Below are positions 27,489-37,016 of a stretch of 64,000 nucleotides of DNA, one piece after another. The translations under genes and the position numbers were made by a program. The DNA is taken from contig NZ_JADEVZ010000003.1 of assembly GCF_015207875.1 (NCBI RefSeq), forward strand, positions 112,811 through 176,810, written 5' to 3'. The notes below the pieces were generated by a model, which saw only the letters and a list, made by a program, of their open reading frames with translations, made no database searches and was not told the origin of the DNA. The stretch's first letter is position 1, and each line of letters opens with the position of its first letter. Origin of the DNA: Dolichospermum sp. LEGE 00240. GTDB taxonomy: Bacteria > Cyanobacteriota > Cyanobacteriia > Cyanobacteriales > Nostocaceae.

Positions 27489-27745
27489 ACTATACAAACA
27501 AAGTCCACCTGCGTGGACTAATGAAAAGTCAAGGCTTTTGAACCCAGGTATCCCTTACGGGACCGAAGGAATACCTGAGTTCGGTGTTAGGAGTTTCTCC
27601 TTCGGAGACGCTACGCGAACGGAGTTATGATTTTTTCAACGAGATCATAAGGGTTTGAGACTCATACTTGGGGCAGTTTTCCACAAATTATCTTATGTCG
27701 AACTCAGGTAAGGAATAGGTGGGTTTTGTCTGTGTAGCCGCGTTC
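27489..27745. mobile_element. Inverse copy of the GTCCAC element, split by a second insertion
   Basis: Reading on the plus strand, CAAACAAAGTCCACCTG, TGGACTAATGAAAAGTC, TTTTGAACCCAGGTATCCCT and TACGGGACCGAAGGAATA are the inverse complement of the middle part of 34206-34406. The match resumes at 27710 with AAGGAATAGGTGGGTTTTGT and CTGTGTAG. Ends are approximate. Confidence 0.75.
27574..27709. mobile_element. 136-bp inserted miniature element with 8-bp target duplication
   Basis: Terminal inverted repeats CCTGAGTTCG (27574-27583) and CGAACTCAGG (27699-27708). It is flanked on both sides by AAGGAATA (27566-27573 and 27710-27717). Removing the element plus one AAGGAATA restores the sequence found in the uninterrupted relative at 34206-34406, which proves insertion. 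Confidence 0.85.
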
Positions 27746-27781
27746 GCGTTAGCGAGACGGGGGCATCTTTCCAATCGCTTT

Positions 27782-29401
27782 TCAAACAACCTCTGAGGAT
27801 TTCCCAGAATTATACCAAGTAAAGAGACCGCCAACTAAGACGATCGCAGCTAAGGTAAAAAATACTGCTTTTAAGCCGATAAAAGTTTCCGCCACACCAG
27901 CTAAAGCCAAGGGGAGAGAAAGGGCAATATTAATCACGTTATTTTGCAGTCCAAATACCTTACCTCGCATAGCTGGAGGTGTTTCGGTTTGGATTGCAGT
28001 TTGCATAGGGATACCCACCAAAGCCCCAAATATTCCCAAGGAAGCTATAAATAGCAGCACGGGTAAAAGTTGCGTGGTGAACAGTGATAAACCAATTAAA
28101 GATCCTGCCATGCCTAGACAACCCCAAAAACTCAGTTGTTTATAGGAAAAGCGTTGTCCAAATTGTCCGAGAATTGTCGCCCCAATTGCCACACCAACAC
28201 CGGCAGATGCTAATAGAAAGCCGAATTGAGAGGCTTTCATATTCGGGATAATTTCTGCCATACGAACTGCCAGCACAGTTAGGGCAGCAAAGACAGAAAA
28301 TAGGATAATTAGTTGTAATAAAGCATTGCGGATGCGATGATTTTCTTGGAGGTAACGGAACCCGTCGCGCAAGTCGGAGAAAACATGAGGAAATTCTGTT
28401 TCCGGGGGATGGGTTTTTTCATTAGTTTGGAGTAGAAATAATATTAACCCAGCGATCGCATAACTGCCACCCACCAAAATTTCCTTACCCAATCCCCCAC
28501 CACCACCTAACTGCGTCCACAGTCCATCTGCTAATGCCAAAACTGGTTCTCCTACCGCAAAACCCACAATCACCGAGGCCATCATTGTCGTTGTATAAAG
28601 GGAATTAGCCGAAAGCAAATCCTGTTCTTTGACTATTAAAGGAATAGCCGATTGTTCTGCCGGCGCAAAAAATTGTGTTAGGGTAGAAACCAAAAAAGTC
28701 ACACCTAAAATAATCAAAAAACCCACTGGTAAAACACCCACAGGCCGCCAATCATGGGTTAACCATAATAGAGTAGGAAGAAGTAAAACCAGAATACCAC
28801 GCCAAATATTTGATGCTACCAAAACAACTTTTTTTGACCAACGATCTACAAATACCCCCGCTACAGAACCAAATAATACGGCAGGAATTGTAAACGCCAT
28901 CATTAAAGCCGAAACCCACCCGCTAATACTTTGATCACTAGCTTGAAACTGACTATTAATCAAAGCAATCATCAATACTAAATAAACCTTATCTGCTAGT
29001 TGACAGAAAACTTGACCCGCCCAAAGAGCGAGAAAATTAGGGTTTTTTAACACAGGTAAAAACCCCGCCTGTTGATTGTTTGTAGAATCCGTACCCCCAG
29101 AATCGGCATCCATTAATGGCAATGTTTCCGGCGTTAAATCCGTCGTTAATTTACCATTCGATTCCGTACCTTTTAATAATGGATCAGATTTTATTTCTGA
29201 GGCTGGAGCAATATCAGTTAATGGAATTTCTGCTGGACAATTCCCATCTTCAGAAACATCTTTGAGTGACATTTCTGGACTATGAATATGACTAAGTGTA
29301 GGAACAGCAGCAACATTATGATCTAATGCTTTATGCTTTTTTTTAGCGTCGCTAGGTGAGTGAGTTCGGCTTTTTTTATCTAAATCAGACGATTGTATCA
29401 T
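27782..29401 (-). CDS. MFS transporter with long hydrophilic N-terminus
   Basis: A 539-residue protein with twelve predicted membrane segments starting at about residue 125 ([20 protein letters not shown]). It resembles the MefA/EntS-like (DHA3) branch of the major facilitator superfamily, with [15 protein letters not shown] as the loop 2-3 motif. The first 115 residues are hydrophilic, rich in Ser, Pro, Asp and Lys, and unlike other MFS proteins. The ATG at 29401 lies inside recO, overlapping it by 17 bp, so the two are translationally coupled. The substrate is unknown. Confidence 0.85.
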   Translation of the reverse strand: MIQSSDLDKKSRTHSPSDAKKKHKALDHNVAAVPTLSHIHSPEMSLKDVSEDGNCPAEIPLTDIAPASEIKSDPLLKGTESNGKLTTDLTPETLPLMDADSGGTDSTNNQQAGFLPVLKNPNFLALWAGQVFCQLADKVYLVLMIALINSQFQASDQSISGWVSALMMAFTIPAVLFGSVAGVFVDRWSKKVVLVASNIWRGILVLLLPTLLWLTHDWRPVGVLPVGFLIILGVTFLVSTLTQFFAPAEQSAIPLIVKEQDLLSANSLYTTTMMASVIVGFAVGEPVLALADGLWTQLGGGGGLGKEILVGGSYAIAGLILFLLQTNEKTHPPETEFPHVFSDLRDGFRYLQENHRIRNALLQLIILFSVFAALTVLAVRMAEIIPNMKASQFGFLLASAGVGVAIGATILGQFGQRFSYKQLSFWGCLGMAGSLIGLSLFTTQLLPVLLFIASLGIFGALVGIPMQTAIQTETPPAMRGKVFGLQNNVINIALSLPLALAGVAETFIGLKAVFFTLAAIVLVGGLFTWYNSGKSSEVV

Positions 29402-30314
29402 GGTTGGCGGCAAAATAGGAGTCAATCAAAGTGGCAGAGCGAATAGGTTGTCCTAAATGATACTGAACATACTGGCGTAAAATTTGCTCAACAGCTAACC
29501 ATCCAGAATAGTCGGCTACATCTATTTGTATTATCTCTGTTTCCGCCAGGTGTTGAAGCATAACCAGTTGTTTCCCATTTAACCGACGAGAAATAATTGG
29601 TAACTCCTGCTGGTGAAAAACCGTTTCGTAGCTAGGATTAGAGTCCCAGAACAGGGAATGGGAAACATTTGTCTTGCTTATTTCCTCCATTTCCCTATTT
29701 TCCCGTTTCTCCTGCTCTATTTCTGTTCGCAAGGTTTTCCAAGCGTCTAAACAAATTATGCCACCAGAAGGGATGCTAAATCCAACTTGCCAATGGGGAT
29801 TTGTCCAGTCTGGGGTTAAAAGCTGTTGAGTTAAACAACAAGACTCTACTTGTGGTGTTAGTCCCGCTAAGGATAAAAGTTGAAACACAGCTTGCACTAA
29901 ATAAGCAATTACAGAGTTTACTTCTGATTTGGGTATATCCTCTAGCCGTTGCAGATGCTCATTAAATAACTCATAAAGTTCTGTTTGCGGTTGTTCGCTT
30001 AACGCTTGACACAAAACCATTTCCGCTAAATACTGACTAGCCGCTAATTTACCCAAATGCTTAGATAAACCTGGATACGTCTTGATAGTTTCAGCTTGAG
30101 TAATTCTATCGAGATTTCGTCCTTGGGAAATGAGTAATTCATTAATCACAAACATCCCCATTCTCCCCCCCAAGCTGGAGTTTTGTTTCCGCACTCCTGT
30201 CGCAACTGCCCGAATTAACCCAAATTCTTGAGTTAAAATTGTAACTATTTGATCAGATTCGCCCAATGCTTGCGCCTTGAGATTAATACCAGTTGCTTTA
30301 TAGGTTTTACTCAT
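29385..30314 (-). CDS. recO: DNA repair protein RecO
   Basis: A 309-residue protein of the RecFOR recombination mediator. The N-terminal OB fold shows [20 protein letters not shown] and [16 protein letters not shown]. The helical C-terminal domain has a degenerate zinc-finger region. The ATG at 30314 is preceded by AGCAGGGA; a GTG six codons upstream is less likely. A hydrophilic insert ([15 protein letters not shown]) near residue 205 is not typical. recO leads an overlapping pair with the MFS gene. Confidence 0.92.
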   Translation of the reverse strand: MSKTYKATGINLKAQALGESDQIVTILTQEFGLIRAVATGVRKQNSSLGGRMGMFVINELLISQGRNLDRITQAETIKTYPGLSKHLGKLAASQYLAEMVLCQALSEQPQTELYELFNEHLQRLEDIPKSEVNSVIAYLVQAVFQLLSLAGLTPQVESCCLTQQLLTPDWTNPHWQVGFSIPSGGIICLDAWKTLRTEIEQEKRENREMEEISKTNVSHSLFWDSNPSYETVFHQQELPIISRRLNGKQLVMLQHLAETEIIQIDVADYSGWLAVEQILRQYVQYHLGQPIRSATLIDSYFAANHDTIV

Positions 30315-30370
30315 TTCCCTGCTTTCAACCACCCTAATTATAAATGATACTCATTTAAGTAAAAAACTGG

Positions 30371-30376
30371 TATACT
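30371..30376 (+). promoter_or_regulatory. Possible extended -10 promoter box
   Basis: CTGGTATACT fits an extended -10 (TGG TATACT) about 50 bp before the small transporter-like gene at 30427. No good -35 box is seen. Confidence 0.3.
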
Positions 30377-30426
30377 ATATAAATATCCGGTGCGAACAGC
30401 ACTTAATTTCCAATCGTTCCAATCTT

Positions 30427-30765
30427 ATGAACCAAACAGGTATAGCTGTTTTAGCCGTGATTGCTTTAAGCTCACTTGGTGTTATTGGTGATTACTTTCT
30501 GAAAGTTGCTAGTAACAATGAAATCTCATTAAAAACAAGTTGGTTTTTTATTGGACTACTTATTTTAGCTTCTACATCTTTTGGATGGGTATATGTAATG
30601 AAGCACATGAAACTAGCCACATTAGGCGTAGTTTATTCCGTTTCTACAGTTTTATTACTAGCATTTGTAGGTGTTATTTTTTTTCAGGAATCTCTCAATG
30701 CTTATGAAATTAGCGGGATTGTTTTGGCGATCGCCGCGCTAATTTTACTTTCAGCATTTTCTTAG
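30427..30765 (+). CDS. Small four-helix membrane protein, EamA/SMR-like
   Basis: A 112-residue protein with four hydrophobic helices and little else. It resembles single-unit members of the drug/metabolite transporter superfamily (SMR and half-EamA proteins), with LATLGVVYSVSTVLLLAFVG in helix 3 and ISGIVLAIAALILL in helix 4. The essential Glu of EmrE-type exporters in helix 1 is not obvious; Asp22 in GDYFLK is the nearest acidic residue. It would act as a dimer. The substrate is unknown. Confidence 0.78.
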   Translation: MNQTGIAVLAVIALSSLGVIGDYFLKVASNNEISLKTSWFFIGLLILASTSFGWVYVMKHMKLATLGVVYSVSTVLLLAFVGVIFFQESLNAYEISGIVLAIAALILLSAFS

Positions 30766-30928
30766 TAGCCTGTTATCACAGGAGTCAGGAGTAAAAACCT
30801 GTTGTGGGCGGAGTTTCATGAATACTTACGGTACGTTGACACGAACAATTCATGCTATCACCCAAAAATGAAGAGATCCGAAACTAGGAAAAGCAGGAGA
30901 AAAATATAGGCTTTTTGTCTATCATTAG

Positions 30929-31085
30929 TTAGGGTTTGCTGAATAAGTTTTTTAGTGATGATAGAGGGAAGTTTTTTTATCCGTCAAACAAAAATGCTTT
31001 CTTTTGTAAACCTCTCCTAGCCAAAACCTTGCACTTTATTGATGTATTATCTGTGATTATTTCTACCTTTTTCAGCAAACCCTAA
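30929..31085. mobile_element. 157-bp miniature element with TTAGGGTTTGCTGAA ends
   Basis: Perfect 15-bp terminal inverted repeats (30929-30943 and 31071-31085) and no coding capacity. It occupies half of the gap between the small membrane protein and the SET-domain gene, ending ten bases after the stop codon of the latter. Confidence 0.8.
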
Positions 31086-31094
31086 TTATCTTTA

Positions 31095-31616
31095 TTAAAG
31101 TTGATTATTAAAGTTAATTTTGCTCATTAACTCATGTTCAGTGACAATGAATTTCTGTACTATACCTAGTTCTAGATATTTTTGTTTAATACTTGATGGC
31201 AAATAATGAAAATCTTTCACTATTTTTCGACAATTAGTTGCGGAACAGCCACATTCCATTGTCCATGAATTCTCACTCATAGTAGTAGAGTAATCGTAGA
31301 AAATCTCCTCACCCTTACAAATATCAATCAAAGCTACTAGTGTATATGTATTGATAATTCCGGCATTGGGATTGCAATGATGATTGACAATCACACCAGG
31401 TTCTTCTATGTCTATATATGTTTTAGTATCTATTTGCAATGGATTACCTGATTTTTCTCCCTTTGATAAAGCTTCATCCAGGGTAATTATCCTACCAGAG
31501 AAGGTGAGAATCACTTCGCCTTGAGCAATATTCTCAGCAGCAAACACTCCCCTGCCAAAACTGCATTTGTCAATGAAAATATTTAGACAATTACTACTTG
31601 GTGTCTTCAGTGTCAT
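31095..31616 (-). CDS. SET-domain protein (putative protein-lysine methyltransferase)
   Basis: A 173-residue single-domain protein. SET motifs are readable: GRGVFAAENIAQGEVI (I), a YIDIEEPGVIVNHHCNPNAG block with the NHxCxPN motif that binds SAM (III), and GEEIFYDYS with the catalytic Tyr (IV). A post-SET cysteine cluster follows (ECGCSATNCRK), which binds zinc in eukaryotic enzymes. Bacterial SET proteins are few and their targets mostly unknown. Flanking genes give no hint. Confidence 0.85.
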   Translation of the reverse strand: MTLKTPSSNCLNIFIDKCSFGRGVFAAENIAQGEVILTFSGRIITLDEALSKGEKSGNPLQIDTKTYIDIEEPGVIVNHHCNPNAGIINTYTLVALIDICKGEEIFYDYSTTMSENSWTMECGCSATNCRKIVKDFHYLPSSIKQKYLELGIVQKFIVTEHELMSKINFNNQL

Positions 31617-31955
31617 ATTCTTTGAGTATTTGTTTGCTAACTACAGGATTATGTATGAATTTATATATAACCCTCTTCCGGGAAACTGGGAATCAAAAAA
31701 ATAAGTTCCTAATTTTTAAATTCATATATAGAAATAATATTTGATTTTTGAAAATGATGGAAGAGGGTTACATAGTGTAACCAGGACAAATCTTACAATA
31801 GAAACTAATTATTGTCTAGTCAATTTGTGAAATTACCTGATCATCCAGTAGGTAAGCTGTTGTGCATTTAGTTTGTATAATTCTAGCGGGCAAGATGCCC
31901 GCACTACAAAGTTCAAGTAAATTATGGTTATCAAATTTAGCTGCGTAACAGCTTA
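31617..31955. other. Intergenic region with small hairpin elements
   Basis: No gene is seen. It has the 103-bp inverted-repeat unit at 31668-31770, a GCGGGC-AAGAT-GCCCGC hairpin (31886-31902) of a kind scattered in cyanobacterial genomes, and the 24-bp repeat next to deoC. Confidence 0.55.
31668..31770. repeat. 103-bp inverted-repeat unit with TAACCCTCTTCC arms
   Basis: Perfect 12-bp arms TAACCCTCTTCC and GGAAGAGGGTTA, with a further pair inside or beside (GAATTTATATATA and TTCATATATA). Probably a small mobile or hairpin element. Confidence 0.6.
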
Positions 31956-31956
31956 T
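31933..31956. repeat. Second copy of the 24-bp repeat, at the deoC 3' end
   Basis: Exact inverse complement of 15469-15492. It ends at the first base of the deoC stop codon. Confidence 0.55.
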
Positions 31957-32642
31957 CAATTAATTATTTCTTTATCCGGGTAATTGCGTTGACGAAGTAA
32001 ATCCACACCGCGGGATGTGCCTAATCTAGTTGCACCAACCATAATTAACTCTAAAGCATCATTATGAGTGCGAATACCTCCTGATGCTTTGATGCCTACA
32101 CGATCTTTTGCTATCTCTTTTAAAAGCTTCACATCAGCTACAGTTGCGCCACCATTCCAACCTGTACTAGTTTTTAAGAATGCAGCGCCAGCATCCATAG
32201 CCAGTTCCGCAGCGATTTGTTTCTCTGTATCCGTAAGCAAGCTAGTTTCTAAAATTACCTTGACAGGTTGTCCAGCTTCTTCACAAATTGTGGCAATTTC
32301 TCGGTGAACTTCCTCTGTTTTTCCCGCCTTTAACCAACCTAAATTAATCACTACATCCAACTCAGTCGCACCATTGTCTACTGCTTCTTTGGCTTCATAT
32401 AACTTGACGGCTGAAGTATTTGCACCATTGGGAAAACCAATAACTGTACAAACTTGAGGATTTTTTTTATACAGAAGTTCTGCTACTTGCTTGACATAAC
32501 AAGGATTCACACAAACTGCTGCAAAATTATATCTATATGCTTCGTCGCACCATTGACTAATCTGTTCTGGAGTAGCAATTGGTAATAGCAGAGAGTGGTC
32601 AATAAATGGTGCAATATCAATGTTTGGATAGTCTGCTGCCAT
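31956..32642 (-). CDS. deoC: Deoxyribose-phosphate aldolase
   Basis: A 228-residue class I aldolase that splits 2-deoxyribose-5-phosphate into glyceraldehyde-3-phosphate and acetaldehyde. The TIM-barrel signature is clear: [31 protein letters not shown], the Schiff-base lysine in FLKTSTGW, and [15 protein letters not shown] with the second catalytic lysine. Length is normal. It lies downstream of the C5 methyltransferase gene on the same strand, but a palindrome and 110 bp separate them. Confidence 0.95.
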   Translation of the reverse strand: MAADYPNIDIAPFIDHSLLLPIATPEQISQWCDEAYRYNFAAVCVNPCYVKQVAELLYKKNPQVCTVIGFPNGANTSAVKLYEAKEAVDNGATELDVVINLGWLKAGKTEEVHREIATICEEAGQPVKVILETSLLTDTEKQIAAELAMDAGAAFLKTSTGWNGGATVADVKLLKEIAKDRVGIKASGGIRTHNDALELIMVGATRLGTSRGVDLLRQRNYPDKEIIN

Positions 32643-32717
32643 CGTTTTTTTGGTGTAAAGTTTATTAAACTTGATGAAAATTAAAGTATTTCTTATATCT
32701 TAAACCACAATAACCTC

Positions 32718-32750
32718 AGATCCCCGACTTCTTTGAGAAGTTGGGGATCT
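32718..32750. repeat. ATCCCCGACTTCT palindrome, copy 1
   Basis: Arms AGATCCCCGACTTCT and AGAAGTTGGGGATCT around TTG, with one G-T mismatch. It lies five bases after the stop codon of the C5 methyltransferase gene. Nearly identical units are at 41319, 53703 and 56540. Position suggests a transcription terminator. Confidence 0.8.
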
Positions 32751-32755
32751 TAATC

Positions 32756-33874
32756 TTACGAACCAGTGTTTAAAAAGTCAAGAATAGTTTGCGCTAAAGC
32801 TTTTGCGGCTAAGTAGGGAACACCATTACCAACGGTTTTAAACATATTCGTAAGTGACATATTTTCTGGAAGGGAAAAATCTTCAGGTAAGGATTGAATT
32901 GCTAAGGCTTCGGCTATAGAAATGCGTCTAATTTTATAAGGATGTAAATGGACTTCATTATTACCATAGCAAGCCGTAGGAGAATAACGCCACCTGTGTA
33001 AACGTTTAAATGATTTTTTGGAATCATCTCCTTCAGGAATAGTAGCAAATTTGATTTTACCTGCCCTTGGTTGAAAATGATGTTGAGCATTAGGATGGTT
33101 GAGAACGTGATTTTTTCTAAACCAATATTCAACAGTGAGTTTTTCAGGAATATTTTCAGGACAAGGAATTATGGAATCTTCTTGAAATGGTTGGCTTTGA
33201 TGCCAAGCATAAGTAAATACTTGTTCTTGAGGATATAAAATATGTTTTTCCCAAGGAAAAGTAAATTCATCTTTGATTTTTATGTCTTTGAGAAATTTAG
33301 CTTGAAAGCCTATTAAAATAATTCTATCTCTATCTTGAGGGACACCATATTCAATAGAATTAATTAACCGTTCTGTTAAGATATAACCGAATTTTTGTAA
33401 TTTTATTTTTAGCTCCTCAAAAAATAAACGATGTTTTGTGGTTCTCCATAAACCTTTGACATTTTCAAATAAAAAGAAATCGGGTAAATTTTGACAAATT
33501 AATTCAACATAAGCAGATGAAAGTTTACCATTATCACCTAAATGTCCTTTATTTTTGCCACCAATAGAAAAATCGGGACAGGGAGGACCACCAATAAAAC
33601 CAATTATATTATTTAATTTTCGGGAATCTTTGACTAATTCATTTAATCCTTGTGCTGGTGTTCCTACTATTAATTTACTTACGTCTGCGGCTTCTCCTTG
33701 ATGATATCCATATTCAGGTTGGGGGAGGTTAAGTTTTTCCCGTGAATAGCGATATGCAGACATGAATGGAGGGAAGATTTCGTTGACGTAAGCGATGTGA
33801 TAACCTGTGGTTTCAAAGCCTAAATCGAGGAATCCCGAACCGGAAAAGAAGGAGAAGATAAGGGGGGTAGACAT
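32756..33874 (-). CDS. DNA (cytosine-5-)-methyltransferase, orphan
   Basis: A 372-residue C5 methyltransferase. Motif I FSGSGFLDLGFE, motif IV GGPPCPDFS with catalytic Cys99, motif VI FENVKG (Glu137), motif VIII QDRDRIILIG and motif X GNGVPYLAAKALAQ are all present. The recognition sequence cannot be predicted. No restriction endonuclease is adjacent: downstream is deoC and upstream an element-rich gap. It may be an orphan or housekeeping methyltransferase, or the remains of a restriction-modification system. Confidence 0.93.
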   Translation of the reverse strand: MSTPLIFSFFSGSGFLDLGFETTGYHIAYVNEIFPPFMSAYRYSREKLNLPQPEYGYHQGEAADVSKLIVGTPAQGLNELVKDSRKLNNIIGFIGGPPCPDFSIGGKNKGHLGDNGKLSSAYVELICQNLPDFFLFENVKGLWRTTKHRLFFEELKIKLQKFGYILTERLINSIEYGVPQDRDRIILIGFQAKFLKDIKIKDEFTFPWEKHILYPQEQVFTYAWHQSQPFQEDSIIPCPENIPEKLTVEYWFRKNHVLNHPNAQHHFQPRAGKIKFATIPEGDDSKKSFKRLHRWRYSPTACYGNNEVHLHPYKIRRISIAEALAIQSLPEDFSLPENMSLTNMFKTVGNGVPYLAAKALAQTILDFLNTGS

Positions 33875-34685
33875 TTGACATTATCAACGGTTTAATTTTT
33901 TGTTTAACTTTCTTAGGAATTATATTGATTGTAACGGTGCGTTATGAAGTGGTTTAGGTAAATACACAGCGAAATCCAACCTAAGATTTTTTCACGCACT
34001 GTTATTGAGTGAGGCATAAGGTATCTTTTATTCACATCTTCTGATTATCCCATAATCCGCCAGGGAATTAATTCCCTGTCTAATAGCTCAAGTCTACTAA
34101 AGTAGACTAAAGATTAATTTTTGGTCCACTGAAGTGGACTTTGGCTATTAGACTGCGATTTTAATCCTAGGCGGTTTAGTTGCATAGTGCAAAATTTGAA
34201 TCTTTAGAGGGTGTTTGAAAAGTCTAATTTATTACTTGCAAGGGCGACTAGAAGTCGCGGAACCACACAGACGAAACCCACCTATTCCTTCGGTCCCGTA
34301 AGGGATACGTGGGTTCAAAAGCCTTGATTTTTCGTTAGTCCACCCAGGTGGACTTTGTTTGTGTAGTAGCGATTTCTAATCGCCGGAAACTTTTCAAACA
34401 TCCTCTTAGATTAATCACTAGATTCTATATTTTGTAATCATCTAAATCATTACTAAAATGGATAAATTACAAAGAATATTCAACGTATTTATATTACTAT
34501 TGGTGCAAGTAGCACAAGGGATAATTCCTATAGGTTCAGATTTTACCATAATTCTGCTATGATGGGGGGCTGTGGGATTTGCTCCTAGTCTTGGTGCTTA
34601 TTGCCCATTTGTGTATTTTAAACCATTCGTCCGCCTAAGACTGAAGCCGTGATTGGCGACAGGCCGATGTTATTCTTGGAGTCCT
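33875..34685. other. Long intergenic region upstream of the DEAD-box helicase gene
   Basis: About 810 bp. It contains the 201-bp element at 34206-34406 and an upstream AGTCTACT-AAAG-TAGACT hairpin zone with GTCCACTGAAGTGGAC (34132-34150 region). The last 250 bp could be a long 5' leader for the helicase gene, as known for cold-regulated cyanobacterial helicases; this is an inference. Confidence 0.5.
34206..34406. mobile_element. 201-bp miniature element with IS5-type ends
   Basis: Ends AGAGGGTGTTTGAAAAGT and ACTTTTCAAACATCCTCT are inverse complements apart from one base. The left end is identical to the left end of the IS5-family element at 62971. The interior holds GTCCACCCAGGTGGAC and GTTTGTGTAGTAGCGATTTC. 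Related units: 22008-22164, 27489-27745 and 59705-59810. Confidence 0.8.
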
Positions 34686-36029
34686 ATGTCTTTTTCTAAT
34701 CTCGGCTTGTCCCCGGAAATTGTTCGTGCTGTCACTGAGCGGGGATATGGTAAACCTACACCAATCCAGACACAGGCTATCCCTGTGGTATTGTCTGGTG
34801 GTGATATTATGGCTGGAGCGCAAACGGGTACTGGTAAAACTGCCAGTTTCACTCTGCCTTTGTTACATCGTTTGTCTGCAAATAAGGGCATTTCTAGTAA
34901 TTCCCATGGATTTCCGCCAATTCGCGCCTTAATTCTGACTCCTACCCGTGAACTCGCTGCACAGGTGCAAGAAAGTGTCCGTGATTATGGTAAATATTTG
35001 AATTTGAATTCAATGGTGATGTTTGGGGGAGTGAGTATTGGTCCCCAAAAACAGAAATTGAGAACCCGTGTAGATATTTTGGTTTCAACTCCAGGACGAT
35101 TGTTAGATCATGTCCAACAAGGGACTGTGAATTTGTCCCGTGTGGAAGTGTTGGTACTGGATGAAGCAGACCGAATGCTGGACATGGGTTTTATTCATGA
35201 TATCCGGCGGATTCTGGCACTTTTGCCTAAACAGCGGCAAAATTTGCTATTTTTTGCAACTTTCTCTGATAAAGTTAAAACTCTTGCGGCTGGGTTACTA
35301 AATAACCCGACTATGATTGAAGTCGCACGCCGAAATGTGACTGCGGCAACGGTATCACAAAAAGTTTATCATGTGGACAGAGAACGGAAGCGGCAATTAC
35401 TGTCTCATCTGATTCGAGAAAACAAATGGTATCAAGTATTAGTATTTAGCCGCACCAAGCATGGCGCTGACCGGTTGGTGAAGCAGTTGGGTGAAGATCG
35501 AATTCAAGCGCTCGCTATTCACGGTAATAAGAGTCAGGGAGCGCGGACTCACGCTTTAGCAAAGTTCAAGGATGGGACTTTGCAGGTATTGGTAGCAACG
35601 GATATTGCTGCCCGGGGTCTTGACATTAGCGAACTACCGCACGTTATTAATTACGATTTACCTAATGTCCCAGAGGATTATGTGCATCGCATTGGTCGGA
35701 CTGGACGCGCTGGGGCGGAAGGTCAAGCGATATCTCTTGTATGTGTTGATGAACATCACTTGTTAGCGGATATTGAAAAACTAATTGAGCAACGTTTACC
35801 GAAAGAAGTGGTAGATGGTTTTGGAGTCAACCCGGAAATTAAGGCTGAACCAATTCCCAATGGACGTAAAGCTCCTTCTGGTGGTGGTGGAAATCAGCGG
35901 ACTCGTCGTTCTGCGCCTAAATCTGCTGCTCACAAATCCTCCAGACAGTCTTCTTCACCCACAGCCGCAGGGGATAAAAAGCTTGGTTCTAGTTCTCCTA
36001 CACCACGTCGTTCTAGTAAACGCAGGTAA
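34686..36029 (+). CDS. DEAD-box RNA helicase, RhlE/CrhR type
   Basis: A 447-residue ATP-dependent RNA helicase. Q motif [10 protein letters not shown] with PTPIQ, motif I AQTGTGKT, Ia [26 protein letters not shown] and [12 protein letters not shown] are all present. Motif III reads FATFS where SAT is usual. The C-terminal 80 residues are low-complexity, rich in Ser, Arg, Gly and Pro, and probably bind RNA. The ATG at 34686 with TTGGAGT upstream fits better than a TTG at 34653. Relatives act in cold acclimation and RNA turnover. Confidence 0.92.
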   Translation: MSFSNLGLSPEIVRAVTERGYGKPTPIQTQAIPVVLSGGDIMAGAQTGTGKTASFTLPLLHRLSANKGISSNSHGFPPIRALILTPTRELAAQVQESVRDYGKYLNLNSMVMFGGVSIGPQKQKLRTRVDILVSTPGRLLDHVQQGTVNLSRVEVLVLDEADRMLDMGFIHDIRRILALLPKQRQNLLFFATFSDKVKTLAAGLLNNPTMIEVARRNVTAATVSQKVYHVDRERKRQLLSHLIRENKWYQVLVFSRTKHGADRLVKQLGEDRIQALAIHGNKSQGARTHALAKFKDGTLQVLVATDIAARGLDISELPHVINYDLPNVPEDYVHRIGRTGRAGAEGQAISLVCVDEHHLLADIEKLIEQRLPKEVVDGFGVNPEIKAEPIPNGRKAPSGGGGNQRTRRSAPKSAAHKSSRQSSSPTAAGDKKLGSSSPTPRRSSKRR

Positions 36030-36197
36030 CATCTAATTTTTCCTAGGTTGGGTTGTACTTTGTTCAACCCAAAACCAAAATAACTACTTAACCCAAGTTG
36101 CTATTTATTGGGAAGAGCGATCGCATTGGGTCAATAAAGCAATAAAATCTCCTCCAGGAAGAAAAAGAGGAGGGGTGTATGTTAAACGAAATAATTG

Positions 36198-37016
36198 CTA
36201 TAGAGGTGCCGGTTTTACAGATAATTGACACAACTCTTCTAGGGATATCTTTCTTTCATTGTATACTTCTTCAATCTTCTTGGTAGCAGCTTCTAAAATT
36301 TCCTGACCACTTCTGATTTCGATGTTTAACTTATTTAGATTTTCATCAAAAATCACAAATAGGGAGATATTTTTTGCCATAGTTTGTGTAATACCTCGCA
36401 CTTTAAAATCAGTAATAAATTTACCTTCTGTGGGGACATGAAGAGGTAAATTGGAAGATTGAACAATTTCTTGAATCTCTGCAAGTTGTAAACTAGAAAT
36501 TGCTGGTTTTTTTTGTTCAAGATTCACAAATTCTGCTAAATAGGGCTGATTAATTACAACATCTTCTAATGACTCATATTGAAATGTAATTTTCCCGGCT
36601 AAATTATCAGTAATTGCATAAATTTGCATAGAGTATGGAGGTTTAGGGACAGAACCCTGTGCGTAGAATAAACTTCCCTCTGTTGTGACAGTGATTTGAG
36701 ATGTATCTGCTAGAGTTTGTAAAGATTGGAGATTAGCAATGGTACTTTTAACGAATACAGAATCTAGTCCTAAAATAGATGCTAAATCATTAGCTGTAGG
36801 TGGGGGATTAAACTCCATACCAGCACGAATAATAAACTCTTCTAAGACATTAAATTTGCGAGATTCTTTAATAGTTAATTCTAAGGAATTTTGAGTTACA
36901 GTATAGCCAAATTGACGCGCAGCTAAAACTAACAAACCAGAACTTTCAGCTTCAATTTTCTCAACTATATATTTGAGATTTTCATCAATCTGTTTAACTA
37001 CAGAAGCAGGAAACAT
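36198..37016 (-). CDS. Unrecognised partner protein coupled to the long helicase
   Basis: A 272-residue soluble protein. The start at 37016 (MFPASVVKQIDENLK) has GGAGG eight bases upstream and overlaps the end of the helicase gene by 23 bp, so it is translationally coupled. A segment at about 60-110 (EEFIIRAGMEFNPPPTANDL, then LGLDSVFVKSTIANLQSL) looks like a winged-helix unit. The C-terminal half is beta-rich (KNISLFVIFDENLNKLNIEI). I do not recognise a family. A regulator, substrate adaptor or effector of the helicase is an inference from coupling. Confidence 0.75.
   Translation of the reverse strand: MFPASVVKQIDENLKYIVEKIEAESSGLLVLAARQFGYTVTQNSLELTIKESRKFNVLEEFIIRAGMEFNPPPTANDLASILGLDSVFVKSTIANLQSLQTLADTSQITVTTEGSLFYAQGSVPKPPYSMQIYAITDNLAGKITFQYESLEDVVINQPYLAEFVNLEQKKPAISSLQLAEIQEIVQSSNLPLHVPTEGKFITDFKVRGITQTMAKNISLFVIFDENLNKLNIEIRSGQEILEAATKKIEEVYNERKISLEELCQLSVKPAPL

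Larger units (their letters stand above)
27184..27781. other. Intergenic region with nested miniature elements
   Basis: About 600 bp without a gene. The second half is a miniature element into which another has inserted (listed separately). Scattered GAGACGCTACGCGAACGGAG-type segments are common in cyanobacterial intergenic DNA. Confidence 0.6.
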
